54,213 nucleotides of DNA, from the NCBI GenBank assembly GCA_041583135.1, contig JBFHGJ010000031.1, forward strand, positions 1-54,213, in the 5' to 3' direction. Below the pieces are notes generated by a model that did not search any database, had not been told where the DNA came from, and saw only the letters and a list, made by a program, of their open reading frames with translations. Both the position numbers and the translations under genes were made by a program. This stretch comes from JABSOG01 sp041583135 (lineage in GTDB: Bacteria; Pseudomonadota; Gammaproteobacteria; Enterobacterales; Alteromonadaceae). Position 1 is the first letter of the stretch. Each line of letters starts with the position of its first letter. Positions 39,901 to 47,200 of the stretch are shown one piece after another.

Positions 39901-41281
39901 AGGCCACCAAAGATAAGTCAAACTTGGTGCTGGTGACCGCTTGGCGGCGGGGGCTGATGTGTAATGATTGCGTCGGTTGCTGGCTTTTTTGCCCTTGGTT
40001 GAGGGTAAAGAAGATCTGAAACAGCGGGGCATGGCTTAGGCTACGCTCAGGGTTAATCGATTCAACCAACAGCTCAAAGGGCAGGTTTTGATGTTCAAAG
40101 TCGGTCAAAATATGCTGTTTGTTATGACGGAGTAAGGTTAAAAAGTCGGCGTTTAAATCGAGCTGGTTACGCAGTACCAAGGTATTGAGAAAACAGCCCA
40201 CCAAAGGCTCGATACCGCTGATATTACGGCCTGAGACTGGGGTGCCGATGGCAATGTCACTCTCGCCACTAAGGCGGGCAAGGAGCAGCGCAAAGGCACT
40301 TTCAAGCAACATAAACAAGGTGACATCTTGTGCTAAACACAACTGATTGAGCGCCGCTGTGGTGGCGTTATCGAGCTTGGTGCTAAGGCTCTTGCCGTTA
40401 AAGCTTTGCATCGCTGGGCGGGTGCGCGCTGGGGTATCTAAATTAAGCGAATGTACCTGAGGTAAGTTCTCTAAGCGCTGACGCCAGTAACCCAGCTCAT
40501 GTTCAAGGGCCTCGCCTTTGAGCCATTGACGCTGGGACCAAGCGTAGTCGCGATATTGCCAATCTAAGGCGGGCAATGGGTTTGGCGCGCCTGCGGCAAA
40601 AGCCTGATAGAGGGTAAACAGCTCATCGATGAGCAGCTGCTCTGACCAACCGTCGGTGACGATGTGATGGCAGTTGAGCAAAAAGCCCCAATGGCTTGCC
40701 GATAGCTTAAGCAAATGCACGCGAAGAAACGGCGGCTCATTTAGGTTAAATGGGGTTTGAGCATCTTCAAGGGCCAGCTGCTCAAACTGCTGATCGGGGT
40801 CTTTGGCGGCGCTTAGGTCTGAGCGCTGAAACTGAGGTTTAATGCTGGGGTCGATGATGGCGTAAACGCCATCGTCTTGTTCGATAAAGCGGCTGGCCAG
40901 CACGTCATGACGCTCGCCCAAGGCGTCTATGGCTTTACTGAGGCTGTCGCTATCGAGCTCGCCGTGTAAATCCAGCGCCAGTGGCATATTGTACTCAGGG
41001 CTGCCCTGTTCTAGCTTATCGATAAACCACAAGCGCTGCTGGGCGTAGCTCAGTAAGGTTGGCCCTTGTTGTGGCGCTTTGGTTAGGCTAAACCCTGCAC
41101 TTGCCTGCTGACCTTTTTTGACCAAGGCGACAATCTCGTCTTTGTGCTGACGCAACTGGGTTTTGATGTCATTGCTTAGGGCCGATAGGTCGCCTTCGAG
41201 TTTGACCTTATCGCCGTTGAGTTTAAAGCGAATGCCTTGCTTTATTAGCTCAAGCATCAATTGTTTGATTGAATTACTCAT
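21914..41281 (-). CDS. NRPS-3: four C-A-T-E modules, last A domain with PRMT-like insert
   Basis: 6455 residues. TubC docking domain (1-57). Module 1: C (HHIVTDG near 205, LCL-like), A (code DLFNNALTY, Ala), T (about 1059), E (HHLVVDG near 1240). Module 2: C (HHVLLDG near 1707, DCL-like), A (code DFWNIGMVH, canonical Thr), T (about 2585), E (about 2759). Module 3: C (about 3214), A (code DIFNNALVY, Ala-like), T (about 4054), E (about 4236). Module 4: C (about 4714), A (core near 5192, code DAITMAGVC, aromatic-like) interrupted at about 5474-5825 by a methyltransferase, T (about 5918), E (about 6112). All four carriers read GGDSI, the E-partner form. The C terminus ends in an acidic docking tail (SMLDEGIEI). 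There are 6 bases to the NRPS-2 stop. The codes were aligned by eye to GrsA. Confidence 0.95.
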   Translation of the reverse strand: MSNSIKQLMLELIKQGIRFKLNGDKVKLEGDLSALSNDIKTQLRQHKDEIVALVKKGQQASAGFSLTKAPQQGPTLLSYAQQRLWFIDKLEQGSPEYNMPLALDLHGELDSDSLSKAIDALGERHDVLASRFIEQDDGVYAIIDPSIKPQFQRSDLSAAKDPDQQFEQLALEDAQTPFNLNEPPFLRVHLLKLSASHWGFLLNCHHIVTDGWSEQLLIDELFTLYQAFAAGAPNPLPALDWQYRDYAWSQRQWLKGEALEHELGYWRQRLENLPQVHSLNLDTPARTRPAMQSFNGKSLSTKLDNATTAALNQLCLAQDVTLFMLLESAFALLLARLSGESDIAIGTPVSGRNISGIEPLVGCFLNTLVLRNQLDLNADFLTLLRHNKQHILTDFEHQNLPFELLVESINPERSLSHAPLFQIFFTLNQGQKSQQPTQSLHISPRRQAVTSTKFDLSLVAFHQSGEPLQLGWTFNTALFSVETVSLFAQRFEVLLKALIATPNQPVGTLLYQTPNEQAQLAQFAQGKALSAAPHNSLSLWFEQQVSQTPKAIAISDGTSTLCYEQLNCRANAIAHALCAQGAKPGDLVAVLLERHCDLVASLLAVLKTGAGYVPVDPDYPLERCHFIVDDAKAKLVLSNQKQQARFARADSNYVLLDALGEQPQHNLDTNRQSHQEHQSASATAYVIYTSGSTGKPKGVEISHANALALVSWAQDYYPAEALSKVAATTSVCFDLSIFELFVPLLTGNQVVLFDNGLAIDPSAEVSLINTVPSVMQALVAEKALPPSLKVINLAGEALKRTLVDSIFAAMPEVHLFNLYGPSEDTTYSSVAQMLPHQQDIPDIGRPIAGSCAQVLDLNGNAVGIGVTGELYLSGQGVAKGYLHQPDLTLEKFTPQGYRTGDLVRWRYDGKLDYIGRADRQVKLRGFRIEPGEIEALLSRQTGVTGAAVKVVNDSLVAWLSVEAAWLTGQAQQSADSRLRQAVAASLPSHMQPSTWLYLPKLPTTSNGKIDYNALPLPSQDEPKRTVAPQGEIEQRLFGIWQALLGHEHFGVEDNFFSLGGDSILSIQVVSRAKAQGLHFSVRQLFEAQNIAALAQLCQTEQQRTIEQTPLGDDYALLPIQQDFFAQKMAVPHHYNQGVLLKTPAGLTPSKLASMLTALLTRHDALRLVFASPQQGKFAPLDLCLEIDSTSHLGSDALTERCSAHQASLNYQQGPLFKAVYFPKYEGGRLLLIGHHLVVDGVSWRIILSDLESLWHNHSLGLKTHSIDRWQQALCAYLPKAQNQRDFWQAQWQQSRNYLPNHHQAQQLQSQFITLSAPLTEQLLQQAHQAYRTEVPDILLASLLKAWQQFSGQPSLVIALEGHGREPQVLDKAEPLDLTETVGWFTTLYPLALKTALKASQSARIIAVKETLRQVPDKGLGYGVLRYLGQDASLAAAERYDDTLVFNYLGQFDVAQKGQSAFTSASESMGAFSAEQNRLRHLFGLNGMISQGQLQFAISFDANRISSDKVAEFAKFWQQALSDDIVHGSEASMQLTPSDFPYADVDSDTLSQLQQAYPRLSNLYRATPMQQGLMFHGLYDGEQTAQAYTTQTYFDLTGALNTDTFGRAWSAVIARHDILRTAFVGQTTGRIQQLVVEPFDCQIELLDWREHDGNKHDSDKSTAQAEALAQFRAQDKAKGFDFAKPPLLRLTLIRLASERWHLVWSHHHVLLDGWCLPLVFGEVMTCYHSFNKNQAPQLPQVEPYHRYIKWLSEQDQDSAKAYWQQQLSGFYQNQPIDKTFAALAQFHQGEVQISATEHNYREQQLVLPQALCAQLHTLIAQANTTLNLLLQAAWSTLVSRFSAEQQVLFGTTVSGRPAELSGVEHMVGLFINTLPVAVNVDPAKTLGEFLTELSEHNLERQNHGFLSLGDIAAQSTMAASELFDTLVVVENFPVSTADSEQDSTSAGQELSLENIGGAEHTNYPLALICHQRQQISIKFGYQSDKFSDATIARLMELTQASLAQLSIATLATPLAALSPLSEQDSAKLTLWGQARTQYPAPKSVVARFEQCAQHYPQHIALSDGERQLSYAALNHQANRLAHYLISQGVGPETVVGIHVEPSTSLLVAMLAILKAGGAYLPLVAELPAERMAYMLSDCAVDLVLCQSHLQPSIGVNTLCLDSQHTTGMLASYPQTNPQVPGLSGQSLAYIIYTSGSTGLPKGVRIEHHQVARLLAACEADVGPFTQQDVWTLFHGYGFDFSVWEIWGALAYGARLVIVPKALTREPQAFAQLLTQQQVSVLNQTPSAFYPLIEHLPEQHSLRQVIFGGEALNYSLLRPWFERGLGKQCRLINMYGITETCVHATFKQVNDEDCYRHQPSTIGRALADLTFRVCDPSGALQVPGAPGELWIGGDGVARDYLNRAQLTQEKFVSHQGMRYYRSGDSVRWCANGELDYLGRIDQQVKIRGFRIELGEIEARLSALEHIDNVAVLARNDDGKGLKLVAYLATPYAAESNPGALDIEQVKAALGKDLPSYMIPALYVQLATLPLTINGKIDRKALPKPQESDRQKAEHIGAQTPLQQQLVELWQQVLGLNQVGIADNFFRLGGDSIIAIQLVARARQQGLQMSVKQLFEQPTISALSAVVAASANTRVHAKAEGALDLLPIHHDFFAQRLAAPHHFNQALLLDTPKLLSLEQLEQIIAQLLERHDGLRLVFNQATTPIQGHYLSTPKPLLSRFDHYSEQTCNDIQSSFDLSQGPLAKFAWFEQDNKLLVCLHHLIVDGVSWRILLDDINAIFAGMPLAPRPMSQQSWAKALATYANSPKLNAQRDFWQAQDSAHRLIDTGERTQGALRAVSMRLSTAQTKALLGPSHTPYNTRINDLLLAALVKATDQPQLLIELEGHGREALFADIDISETLGWFTTVYPVLLEAQANWSDTIIAVKEKLRQVPDGGIGYGVLRYLAKTPISTPTTQGLLFNYLGQFDSSLSGQSAFSGATESVGQVSSTDNRPSHPLTLNGMVEGGQLGFNLNYDSGLIEQAQATALLERYEQALIDCIAHCQQAKKVLSPADFTEAKASLTQLRQWQQRYPAMSALYVATPMQTGLLFHGMMDSDDPSALCGSDYSTQTILTLKGQVDSQALHLAWQQVVARHDILRTAFVGIGEGVIHQLVCSAVSLPYSELDWRNQADNEQKLAAFLAQDKRQGFDFASAPLMRVTLIRQTDALSTLVWTHHHSLLDGWCLPLIFKDLGEYYRAERANTCAQLAQVAPYQSYIAWLKQQDEAKAIDFWQQQLSGFDAPIELCIKKPVAKDALGSHQNQRLSLSLELSQKLNQVARHYQVTQSTLVQAAWAILLGQYSNSEDVVFGVTVSGRPAELPGIEQMVGLFINTIPVRVKLNPNTSLEDLLTPLQQDNLTRESFSFLSLAQIQNQAKRQAGQQGSAALFESLVIFENYPVDEALSHEKALSSDTSSAEDFIISAARSDEQTNYALTLLAHQAGETLEFNLGYRQGQFKQSSIKRLLTHFEHILSQLAKHQPLGQITLLTESEQAQLTTLSQPAIHCGPYVGLVARFEQQVATTPDAIAISCHGQTIDYKTLLNQVNLVALQLKNANVQSEVIGIYLERSINMVVAMLAVLKAGYAYLPLDSGYPSARLLEMAKDSQLDYLIADKPLSAQLNWLNLNDSLKTQSASASNWAYPPSHAPAYRIYTSGSTGKPKGVTLSHGNVCALIDWAHQFYRPEQLAVVAAVTPISFDISVFELFVPLTCGGRVALMQNALSLDDDSITLLNTVPSVLKAAMQEQPLPPSLKAINLAGEPLPQALVDSIDAHLAENVPVYNLYGPSEDTVYSTGAQVFPGQTTAPPIGRPVAGSCAYVLDNQLRQVPIGVTGELYLGGLGVGLGYHQRPELNQASFIASPFKPQQKLYKTGDLVRWREDGQLDYVGRSDNQVKLRGLRIELGEVENRLQALVAQTPCAVVMQHNQLLAFIAKDLDTTTLKQQLKANLPGHMVPDRFFCIPMMPLNANGKIDRKKLLEALPEQSSQSTQQASSPTEQVLCDIWQGLLQRQSIGVDEDFFALGGDSIIAIQVVTRARRQGLRLTVRALFEHSTIASLAAYIEQNADAQGQQSAEQGRLSGSAPLLPIQRDFFAQALAEPNHYNQTLLLCTPATLSEAQCAALIDALVAKHDALRLQFNAQGGEYAQSEHSPFEVVQVSEIERTALSDSCQRYQRSLDIAKGPLFKAVYFKAAQGQGRLLLTIHHLAVDGVSWRILLDDLRASWQAIAQAKTPSFGQKTHSTRQWQQALSQLDLSAQLDYWQSQLCTKALPFIKASQGHTPLAHVEGLTLSLNKLATAALLGEGLRPYKTTTEELLLAALLKAGLSWSGGSELAIELESHGRETAIVDDAIDLSETVGWFTALYPLKLSYHAQSAAEHQQWPNIIRAVKNQLRAIPNKGLGFGVLKYLQGHALPQQHRGILFNYLGQLDSLSGGNASADTDAFTLAPEPAGMPVSESNRPANPLSINAHISEGCLQVAIHADTSVLPAEYAARFTEYYQQALYQCIEHCQSAQTQLTLADFANAKVDEATLQQWLTAFPKLDKLYPATPMQQGILFHCLLGDGQQDDVYTTQTYGDLSGPLDIKAFKDAWQLVLERHDVLRTSFVGLDLPVIHQLVQKDLELPFNYLDKRHEPVDDSWLSHWRAQDKAQGFDIRSGQSIQGPLLRVSIIRLSDSRWHFVWTYHHVLLDGWSLPQLFNEVMLAYQGFKAQLPEVADYEQYIRWLDTKDEQQSYAFWAEQLAGFDSSSPFDALKQGKMQGRYTLYDAHLPVSVTSALKTIAQQQRCTMNVLLQAAWAYLVHRYSGFNDIVFGATVSGRPSSLDQVENMVGLFINTIPIRLKFDDKTTITALLADLQHNNVRREEHSFVSLAQIQKQANLAPGSALFESLLAFENYPLSENTTPVSEDDIIAEYLASDEQTSFPLSLMAYVAKLPQGETLSLKFGYYPEQFAAPLMQRMFGHLQQLLSALAEHGAERPLAQWQLLSDGEYQHLLYQQNQPQASYPVDKTIAQLFEQVAKRLPGKAAIATSTRAMDYQSLERQANHLAHTLVAKGLNKGEFVGIHLGRCPEFIIACLAVFKAGGAYVPLDPNYPQERLSYIVNDAAMRLVISSGQGPNDINSGNVNWGNCTLVDITPIAHQHNDIAPPAIDLNGQDLAYMIYTSGTTGNPKGVMIAHGGFINSVYEQLRIMQFGEQSRVLAYASWNFDASVIEIFDALLAGATLVLADEQQVKSPELLTELLAAQLVTHATLPPAILPFLTPKHLPALKHLMAAGEHCPQTEVARWSQSVQLYNGYGPTEASVCFSLTPYHGGDFTIGKAIANKLAYVVDDKLRVVPQGVPGELLIGGSGIAKGYHNQTELSAQKFIANPFSQDGSTVYRSGDRVKMLENGELLFLGRIDNQVKVRGHRIETAEIEAKLQQLPTVKAAAVTVKQGQNGAQLLAAIVPQKTQPLELWPSVAEFYIYDDLLYRAMATDSRRVGAFEGAIKAAVKDKVVLEVGPGTELLLTQMCVKAGARKVYAVELMEQTYLVAKQKLAQLGLEDVVTLIHGDATQVQLPEKADYCVSGIVGSIGGSEGAAKIINEVRHQLKDPANMLPKRTVTNLAAITLNDDEFKLDDNRYGFSPIAAHYTKAVFDSLGKRFDLRVCLKHFRQSHMLSTIDVMECLDHSAFVPLEAQHQMRLEITKAGRFHGFAAWLNLFTDDHHVMDILEADQSLLPIYLPVSIAGIEVAPGDVISGTMTRTLHSNGLNPNYRFDAKLHKTDGQVLDAGFVTLHEADVFCDSPFYRRLFSAGEPNILPPPEKVDILAEAKSRLAEQLPSYMVPALFTELSALPLTANGKIDYQAIAALEVKAPQEADYQAPSNEIEAKLCAIWQAALGNEQIGTGDNFFAAGGDSIIAIGVVAKARSQGLNLSVADVFEYNTIARLAPIVAANQANHLAPQHASEGEIALWPIAAHFFEQQLPDSHHFNQSVMVNTPASFGKSNLKAMLRALIERHDSLRLVFSFAKDGALPTGRFVPLTNEFIDSCIVVEPLPEQRQQISERCNDWQSRFELNQGPLLRAILLQDGEGSQSGQGKLCLILHHLIVDGVSWRILLSDLKLIWQQLTQQQPIALGSKTHSLQQWRLALETAAKQLDQNERHYWQQQLLKPAPDSLNFAKPQAAQNQEPNQVPGQLQSCELMLDSEQTKLLTGPCNDAHLTRINELLLAALHVAWRHWSGERVLPLAMESHGRDSLGAHLEGSHIDLSETVGWFTALYPLRLEVGLDADIGQSIEQIKQQYRQLPNNGIGFGLLKYIAKDPQIVALSARPCAAEVVFNYLGQMDQALSDDGPFADARLATGYNASPNQPMAQLLAINGMVSEGKLSFALSFDASRLHPSDVERLASHYKQALFDLIDHCQGKIQHNRLFEQNSDLIVTDINSMLDEGIEI
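23810..24860 (-). other. PRMT-like methyltransferase domain inserted in the module-4 A domain of NRPS-3
   Basis: About 350 residues lie between the A8 region (GRIDNQVKVRGHRIE) and the A10 region (LTANGKID). They begin FYIYDDLLYRAM, followed by the SAM loop VLEVGPGTELLL (about 5522-5533), AGARKVYAVE, the segment SGIVGSIGGSEGAA, and later HGFAAWLNLF and VAPGDVISG. These match the order of protein arginine methyltransferases, including the C-terminal beta-barrel, and not the usual NRPS N-methyltransferase. Motif I has Glu where most enzymes have Gly (GPGTE rather than GxGTG). Acceptor atom unknown. Confidence 0.75.
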
Positions 41282-41287
41282 CTTTGC

Positions 41288-44200
41288 TCAAAATTCCCAT
41301 TCGTCATCACTTGCGTTATCGGCGCTATTGTCGCCAACCCCTTGGGCCAGTAGCCGCTGCTCATCTAGCCACTGGGCCAATGCCGATAATTGTTGCTGTT
41401 CAAATACCGCGCTGATGGGCAGCTGTAACTGCCACTTGGCTTGCACTTTGGCGCTTAAGCGGGTGATCAGCAACGAGTGACCGCCAAGGGCAAAAAAGTT
41501 ATCCTGCCGGGTTATCTCGCGCTCAATGCCAAGTAGCGCCTGCCAGATGGCGGCAAGCTCGGTTTCTGTCTCCCCTTGTGGCGGCTCGCCATCAGGACTC
41601 AGGGCGGTGGGGCTTGGCAGGGCTTTGCGGTCTACTTTGCCGTTGGCGTTAAGGGCAAAACGGGTCAATACCAAGAGCTGTTGCGGCACCATATAATCAG
41701 GCAGCTGGCCTTTACACCACTGCGTCAGCGCAAGGCTGTCGCTATTGGCCGACTCGGCATAGGCGCAAAGCTGGCCGTCAATTATCATGGCAATGGCTTT
41801 TTCCACCTGAGGGTGGCGCAGTAAGCAGGCTTCGATATCGCCAAGCTCGACCCTAAAGCCGCGCAGCTGCACTTGGTTGTCCATACGGCCTTGATAGCCT
41901 AAGTTGCCGCCATCAAGCCAGCGCACCCAATCGCCACTGCGATAAAAGCGTGCGCCATCAAGGTCAATAAAGCGCTCTGCGGTTAACTCAGGGCGATTTA
42001 AATAGCCTTTGGCCAAGTTCACGCCACCGAGATACAGCTCGCCATAAACCCCTTTTGGTACCGGATGGCCGTATTCATCGAGCACCAAGCAGCTGGTGTT
42101 GGCAATGGGTTTACCAATGCCCGGCAGCTGTGGCCAGCTATCGGGGTCGCCCGTTAGCTCAATGCTGGTGACCACATGGGTTTCCGTTGGGCCGTACTGA
42201 TTGATCAGAAGCGGCTGAGGGTAGTGCTGTTGGTGGCGTTTGAAATACTGCCTGATCTGCTTGGTCACCTTAAGCTCCTCAGCGGTACTGAGCATGACCT
42301 TGACGCTCGGTAACAGCATATCGGCCTCGTTACAGTATTCGCACAAGGCTTGTAACACCGCGTAGGGTAGGTCGAGTATGGTCAGTTGCTGGCGGTTGAT
42401 GAGCGCGGCAAGGGCGGCCATATCGGGCTTGGTTGCTTCGTCAATCAGTTGCAGCGCACTGCCTGAGGTGATGGTTAAAAACAGCTCTTGGAAGCTTAAG
42501 TCAAAACCGATAGAGCCAAATTGCAACACTCGCCCCTGCTCGGTGAGTTGCGGGTGCTGGGCGCGCATGGCGTTGATCATATTGATAAGTGCGCCATGGC
42601 CCATCTCAATACCTTTTGGCTCGCCGGTTGAGCCTGAGGTAAAGAGCACAAAGGCACTATGGTTTGCGCTAAGCGCAACATTCGGCCGCACCGAGCTTGA
42701 TTGCTGGTTGATAATGAGCGCGGGCATATCGCCCATGGCGCCGATCTCTTTTGCCGCCAAGCTTGGCCCGACTAATATCGCCTTAGGTGATGCCAACTGC
42801 GCTCGGGTGATTAATTGCGCCTGTGGCAATATCGGGTCGAACGGCAAGTAGGCCGCGCCTGCTTTGAGTATCGCCAAAAGGCCGATGAACATCTCGACTG
42901 AGCGCTCGGCGTATAAACAGACGATATCGCCGGGCACCACGCCATGGTCTATCAGCCTTTGCGCCTGATAGTTCACACGGCCATCCAGTTCGGCATAACT
43001 TAGCTGCTCGGTGTGGATCAGCGCCAGGTTTGCTGGGGTGCTATCGACTCGCTGCTCAAACACCTCAACCAATGATTGCTGCTGAGGCTCAAGGGTAGGG
43101 CCGTACTGCCACTGTTGTAACTGCGGGTCGCTGTTCAAGGCAATGGCCGATAACGGCTGCTCTAGATCAGCACTAAAGGCTTCGAGCAACTGGGCAAAAT
43201 GCTCAGCCATTTGGCTGATGGTGGCCTGCTCGAATAGGTCACAGGCATATTGCCAATTGACGTAAAGCCTGCCGTCAATCTCATTGATGTTGAGGTTGAG
43301 GTCAAACTGGGTTGAGCTGACCTCTGGGGTAATGGGGCTGTAGCTCACCTCGCCTAAATGCAGCTCGGACATGGCATTGTTTTGCAGCACCAACATGATT
43401 TGAAACAGCGGGTTATGGCTTAGGCTACGCTGCGGGTTGAGCTTTTCGACCAATAACTCAAAGGGCAGTTGCTGGTGATTGAGCGCCGCTAAAATGGTGG
43501 TTTTGCTGTGAGCTAAAATGTCGGCCAAACGATTTGGCTGGTGGGTGTTTTTGCTAAAGTCGCTGCGTAGCACCAAGGTGTTGGTGAAAAAGCCTATCAA
43601 TGGCTCAATGGCGCTGTCGTGGCGTCCGGCCTGTGGGGTGCCAATCACGATATCCTTATCGCCGCTGTAGCGGTGAATAAGGGTGCTTAATGCGCCATGG
43701 AGCAACATAAACAAGGTGCTGCTTTCGGCTTGGGCCAAGGCGTTGAGTTTAGCGGTGAGCGCGGTGTCTATCACTTGGCGATAAATGCGGCCGCGATAGC
43801 TTTGTCTTGGTGGCCTGACATGATCACTTGGCAAGTTATGTACCGCCGGTAAATCGGCCAGTTGCTGCTGCCAATAGGTCAGCTGCTCATCTAGCACCTG
43901 CTCGGTGAGGTATTGTCTTTGCCACAGGGCAAAATCGGCGTATTGCACGCTAAGCTCAGGCAGCTCGCCATGCCCGCCATACAGGCTGTTAAGCTCATTG
44001 ACCAATGCGCCGATGGACCAACCATCGGCGGCAATATGGTGAAGGTTTAACAGCAATACATGCTCATCGTTGCCACTACGGAGCAGTTTGGCCCTGAGCA
44101 TTAAGTCTTGGCTTAAATCAAAAGGCGTTGTGGCATCAAGCGCCATTGCTTGGCGATAGTCAACACCCTCTTCAAGGGCTAAATCGAATTGCCACTGGCT

Positions 44201-47200
44201 TTGTACTTGCTGCATCGGGGTGCCATCGGCCGCCTTAAAGAAGCGGGTTCTCAGAATGTGATGGCGCTCAATGATGGTGCTTAGGGCGCGCGCTAGTCTG
44301 CTTATCTCAAGCGGGCCATGTAACTTAAGCGCCGCAGGGATATTGTACTGGCTGCTGTTACCTTCTAATTGGTCGATAAACCACAATCTTTGTTGGGCAA
44401 ATGACAGCGGCTGAGGGCCTGTTGCATTATGCGCGCTTACTGGCGGTAACTGATTGCTACTTTCAAGACCTTTGACCGCTTGGCACAGCGCCGCCACTGT
44501 CGGGTGTTCAAATAGCAGTTTTAAAGGCACAGTGTATTGGCATCTCTGCCTTACTTTGGCAAGCACTCGGGTGGCCAGTAACGAGTGGCCGCCAAGGCTA
44601 AAGAAGTTATCTTCAATGCCGACACGCTCGGCCCCAAGCAGCTGCTGCCAAATATCGGCCATGGCCGTTTCAAACTCATCCCGTGGTGCAACATAAGGGG
44701 TTTGAAGCTGAGCGCTACCGCTTGGCTCAGGCAGCGCGGCGCGGTCGATTTTGCCATTGACGGTGAGCGGCATTTTATCGAGCGTGACAAACTGCGCAGG
44801 CACCATGTGCTCAGGCAGTACGGCGCCAAGCTGGCGCACAATCGCGCCGATTTGACGGTTTTGCTCGTTTTGGTCTGTTAACACCACATAGGCTATCAGC
44901 TGTTTGTCATCGCTACGGGCTTCGGTTGCTTTGGCAATGACCACGGTGCTGGCCACTTCATCAAGGCGATTGAGACAAGATTCTATTTCGCCAAGCTCAA
45001 TGCGAAAACCGCGCACCTTAACCTGATGATCGACCCGGCCAATAAACTGCAAATAGCCCTGTGGGGTATAGCGCACCAAATCGCCGGTTTTATACATTCT
45101 CGCATCGGTATTGGGGCTAAAAGGATCGGATAAAAAGACCTGCTCGGTAAGCTCAGGGCGATTAAGGTAGCCGCGACCGACGCCCACACCGCCAATATAC
45201 AGCTCGCCAATGGCCCCTATCGGCAGCATACGGCGCTGGTTATCAAGCACATAGGCGGTAAAGTTGCGAATAGGCTGACCTATGGTATTGCGCTGACCGG
45301 GCTTGTGATAATCGGCATAGGTGGCGGTAATGGTGGTTTCTGTCGGGCCATAGACGTTAAAAAAGCGGCGTCCTTGCGACCAGTAGTCTGCCAGTGGCTC
45401 TGGGCAATGTTCGGCGCCGACAACTAAGGTGGTCAAGCTGGGCACGTCGATTTTCTCTTGGGCCGCCAGCACCGATACCGGCAAAGCGGTATGGCTTATT
45501 TGGTGATGCTTGGCATAGTGCATCAAATCGAGCTTATCTTGCTGCTGGTCGTAAAGATACAGCGTTGCCCCTGAACATAGGCTGAAAAACAAATGAGAGG
45601 TGGCGGCATCGAAATTTAACGACACCATATGCAGCACTCGGCTGTGTGGTTTGACATCGAAGATAGCAATATCTGAGGCAATTGAGTTAACCAATGCAGC
45701 TTGTTCTATCATCACCCCTTTGGGCAGGCCCGTAGAGCCTGAGGTATAAATCAAATAGGCCAAGTCTTGACCAGATAGGGTGCGTTGCGGGCGCTGTGTC
45801 GGGTAGTCGGCCAAGCACTTTTCATCGACATTAAGCACTTTGGTATCACCAAGCGCAAAGGTATCGCTTAGGCCCGTTTGGCTCAGCATCAGCCCCACCT
45901 TGGCATCGGCCAGCATATGCTCAATGCGCGTCATTGGCGCTTTGGGATCGATAGGCACGTAGGCTGCACCGACTTTGAGAATGGCCAGTAGCGCCACCAC
46001 AATGTCGATACCGCGCTCAAGGCACAACCCGACAAATTGCCCATGGCTCACGCCTTGGGCCTGCAACACATTGGCCAAGCGGTTGGCCTTCGCGTCAAGC
46101 TCGCCGAAGCTTAGGCTATTATCGCCGTGCACTAAAGCGATGTTGTCGCTGTGCTGAGCGGCAGTCTTTTCAAACCAGGCGATGATGGTGGCATCTGGGT
46201 CAAAGGCACTGGTTGCCGGGTTAAAGTGACTTAGCTGCATTTGCTTTTCTAAAGCGCTGACAATGGGCAGATCCGCAAGCGTAGCCTGTGGGTTATCGAC
46301 AATGCCTTTTAACAGCACGCCAAAGTTTTGCGCCATACGCTCAATGGTTTGGGGATAAAACAGGTCGGCATTGTAGCTAAACTGCATCACCAGCTTGTCG
46401 GGATATTCAATGACGTTAAGCTCTAAATCGAACTTGGCCATGGTGTCTTTATTGGGCCTTGGGGTCATGGTCAGCCCCGGCATATCAAAGGCTGCCTCAT
46501 CAATGTTTTGCAAAATGAGCATGACTTGAAACAGCGGGCTGTAGCTGAGGTTACGGGCCGGTTGTAAATGCTCCACCAGCACCTCAAAGGGCAGGTGCTG
46601 GTGTTGGTAGGCATCGAGAATAAACTGGCGGTTTTGCGCCAAAAAGCGGTTAAAGCGTATGTGAGAATCGCAATTGGCCCTAAGCACCAAGTTGTTGACG
46701 AAAAAGCCGATTAATGGCTCAAGCTCAGGCTGTACGCGTCCGGCAATGGCGGTGCCTACCACGATATCGCTTTGCTCGCTATAGCGGCTAAGCAGCAGCG
46801 AAAAGGCGCTGTGTAGCAGCATAAACAAGGTGGCCCCTTGGGATTTGGCCAGCTGCTGGAGGTGGGCTGTAAGCTCTGTGGCTATCACGATTTCATGTTT
46901 GCCACCGGCAAAGCTCTGCACCGCAGGTCTGGGCTTATCGGTCGGCAGTTTGTGCAGCTGTGGCAAGCCTTGTAGTTTTTGCTGCCAAAAACAGAGCTGG
47001 TGCTTAAGGTTATCCCCTTGTAAAAAGGCCCTTTGCCAGCAGGCGTAGTCTTGATATTGAATGGCCAAAGGCGCTAATGGCGCTAATGTATCTGGGGCGC
47101 AAAAGTGCTTATACCAATAGCTTAACTCTTCAACCAAGCGCGACATCGACCAACCGTCCGAGGCAATGTGGTGCATGGCGTAGGCCACAACGTGCTGATT

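Noticed and set aside
21914..41281. Recent tandem duplication of modules in NRPS-3
   Set aside because: Modules 1 and 3 share Ala-type codes, but C, A and E sequences differ throughout by eye; cannot claim a recent duplication without alignment.
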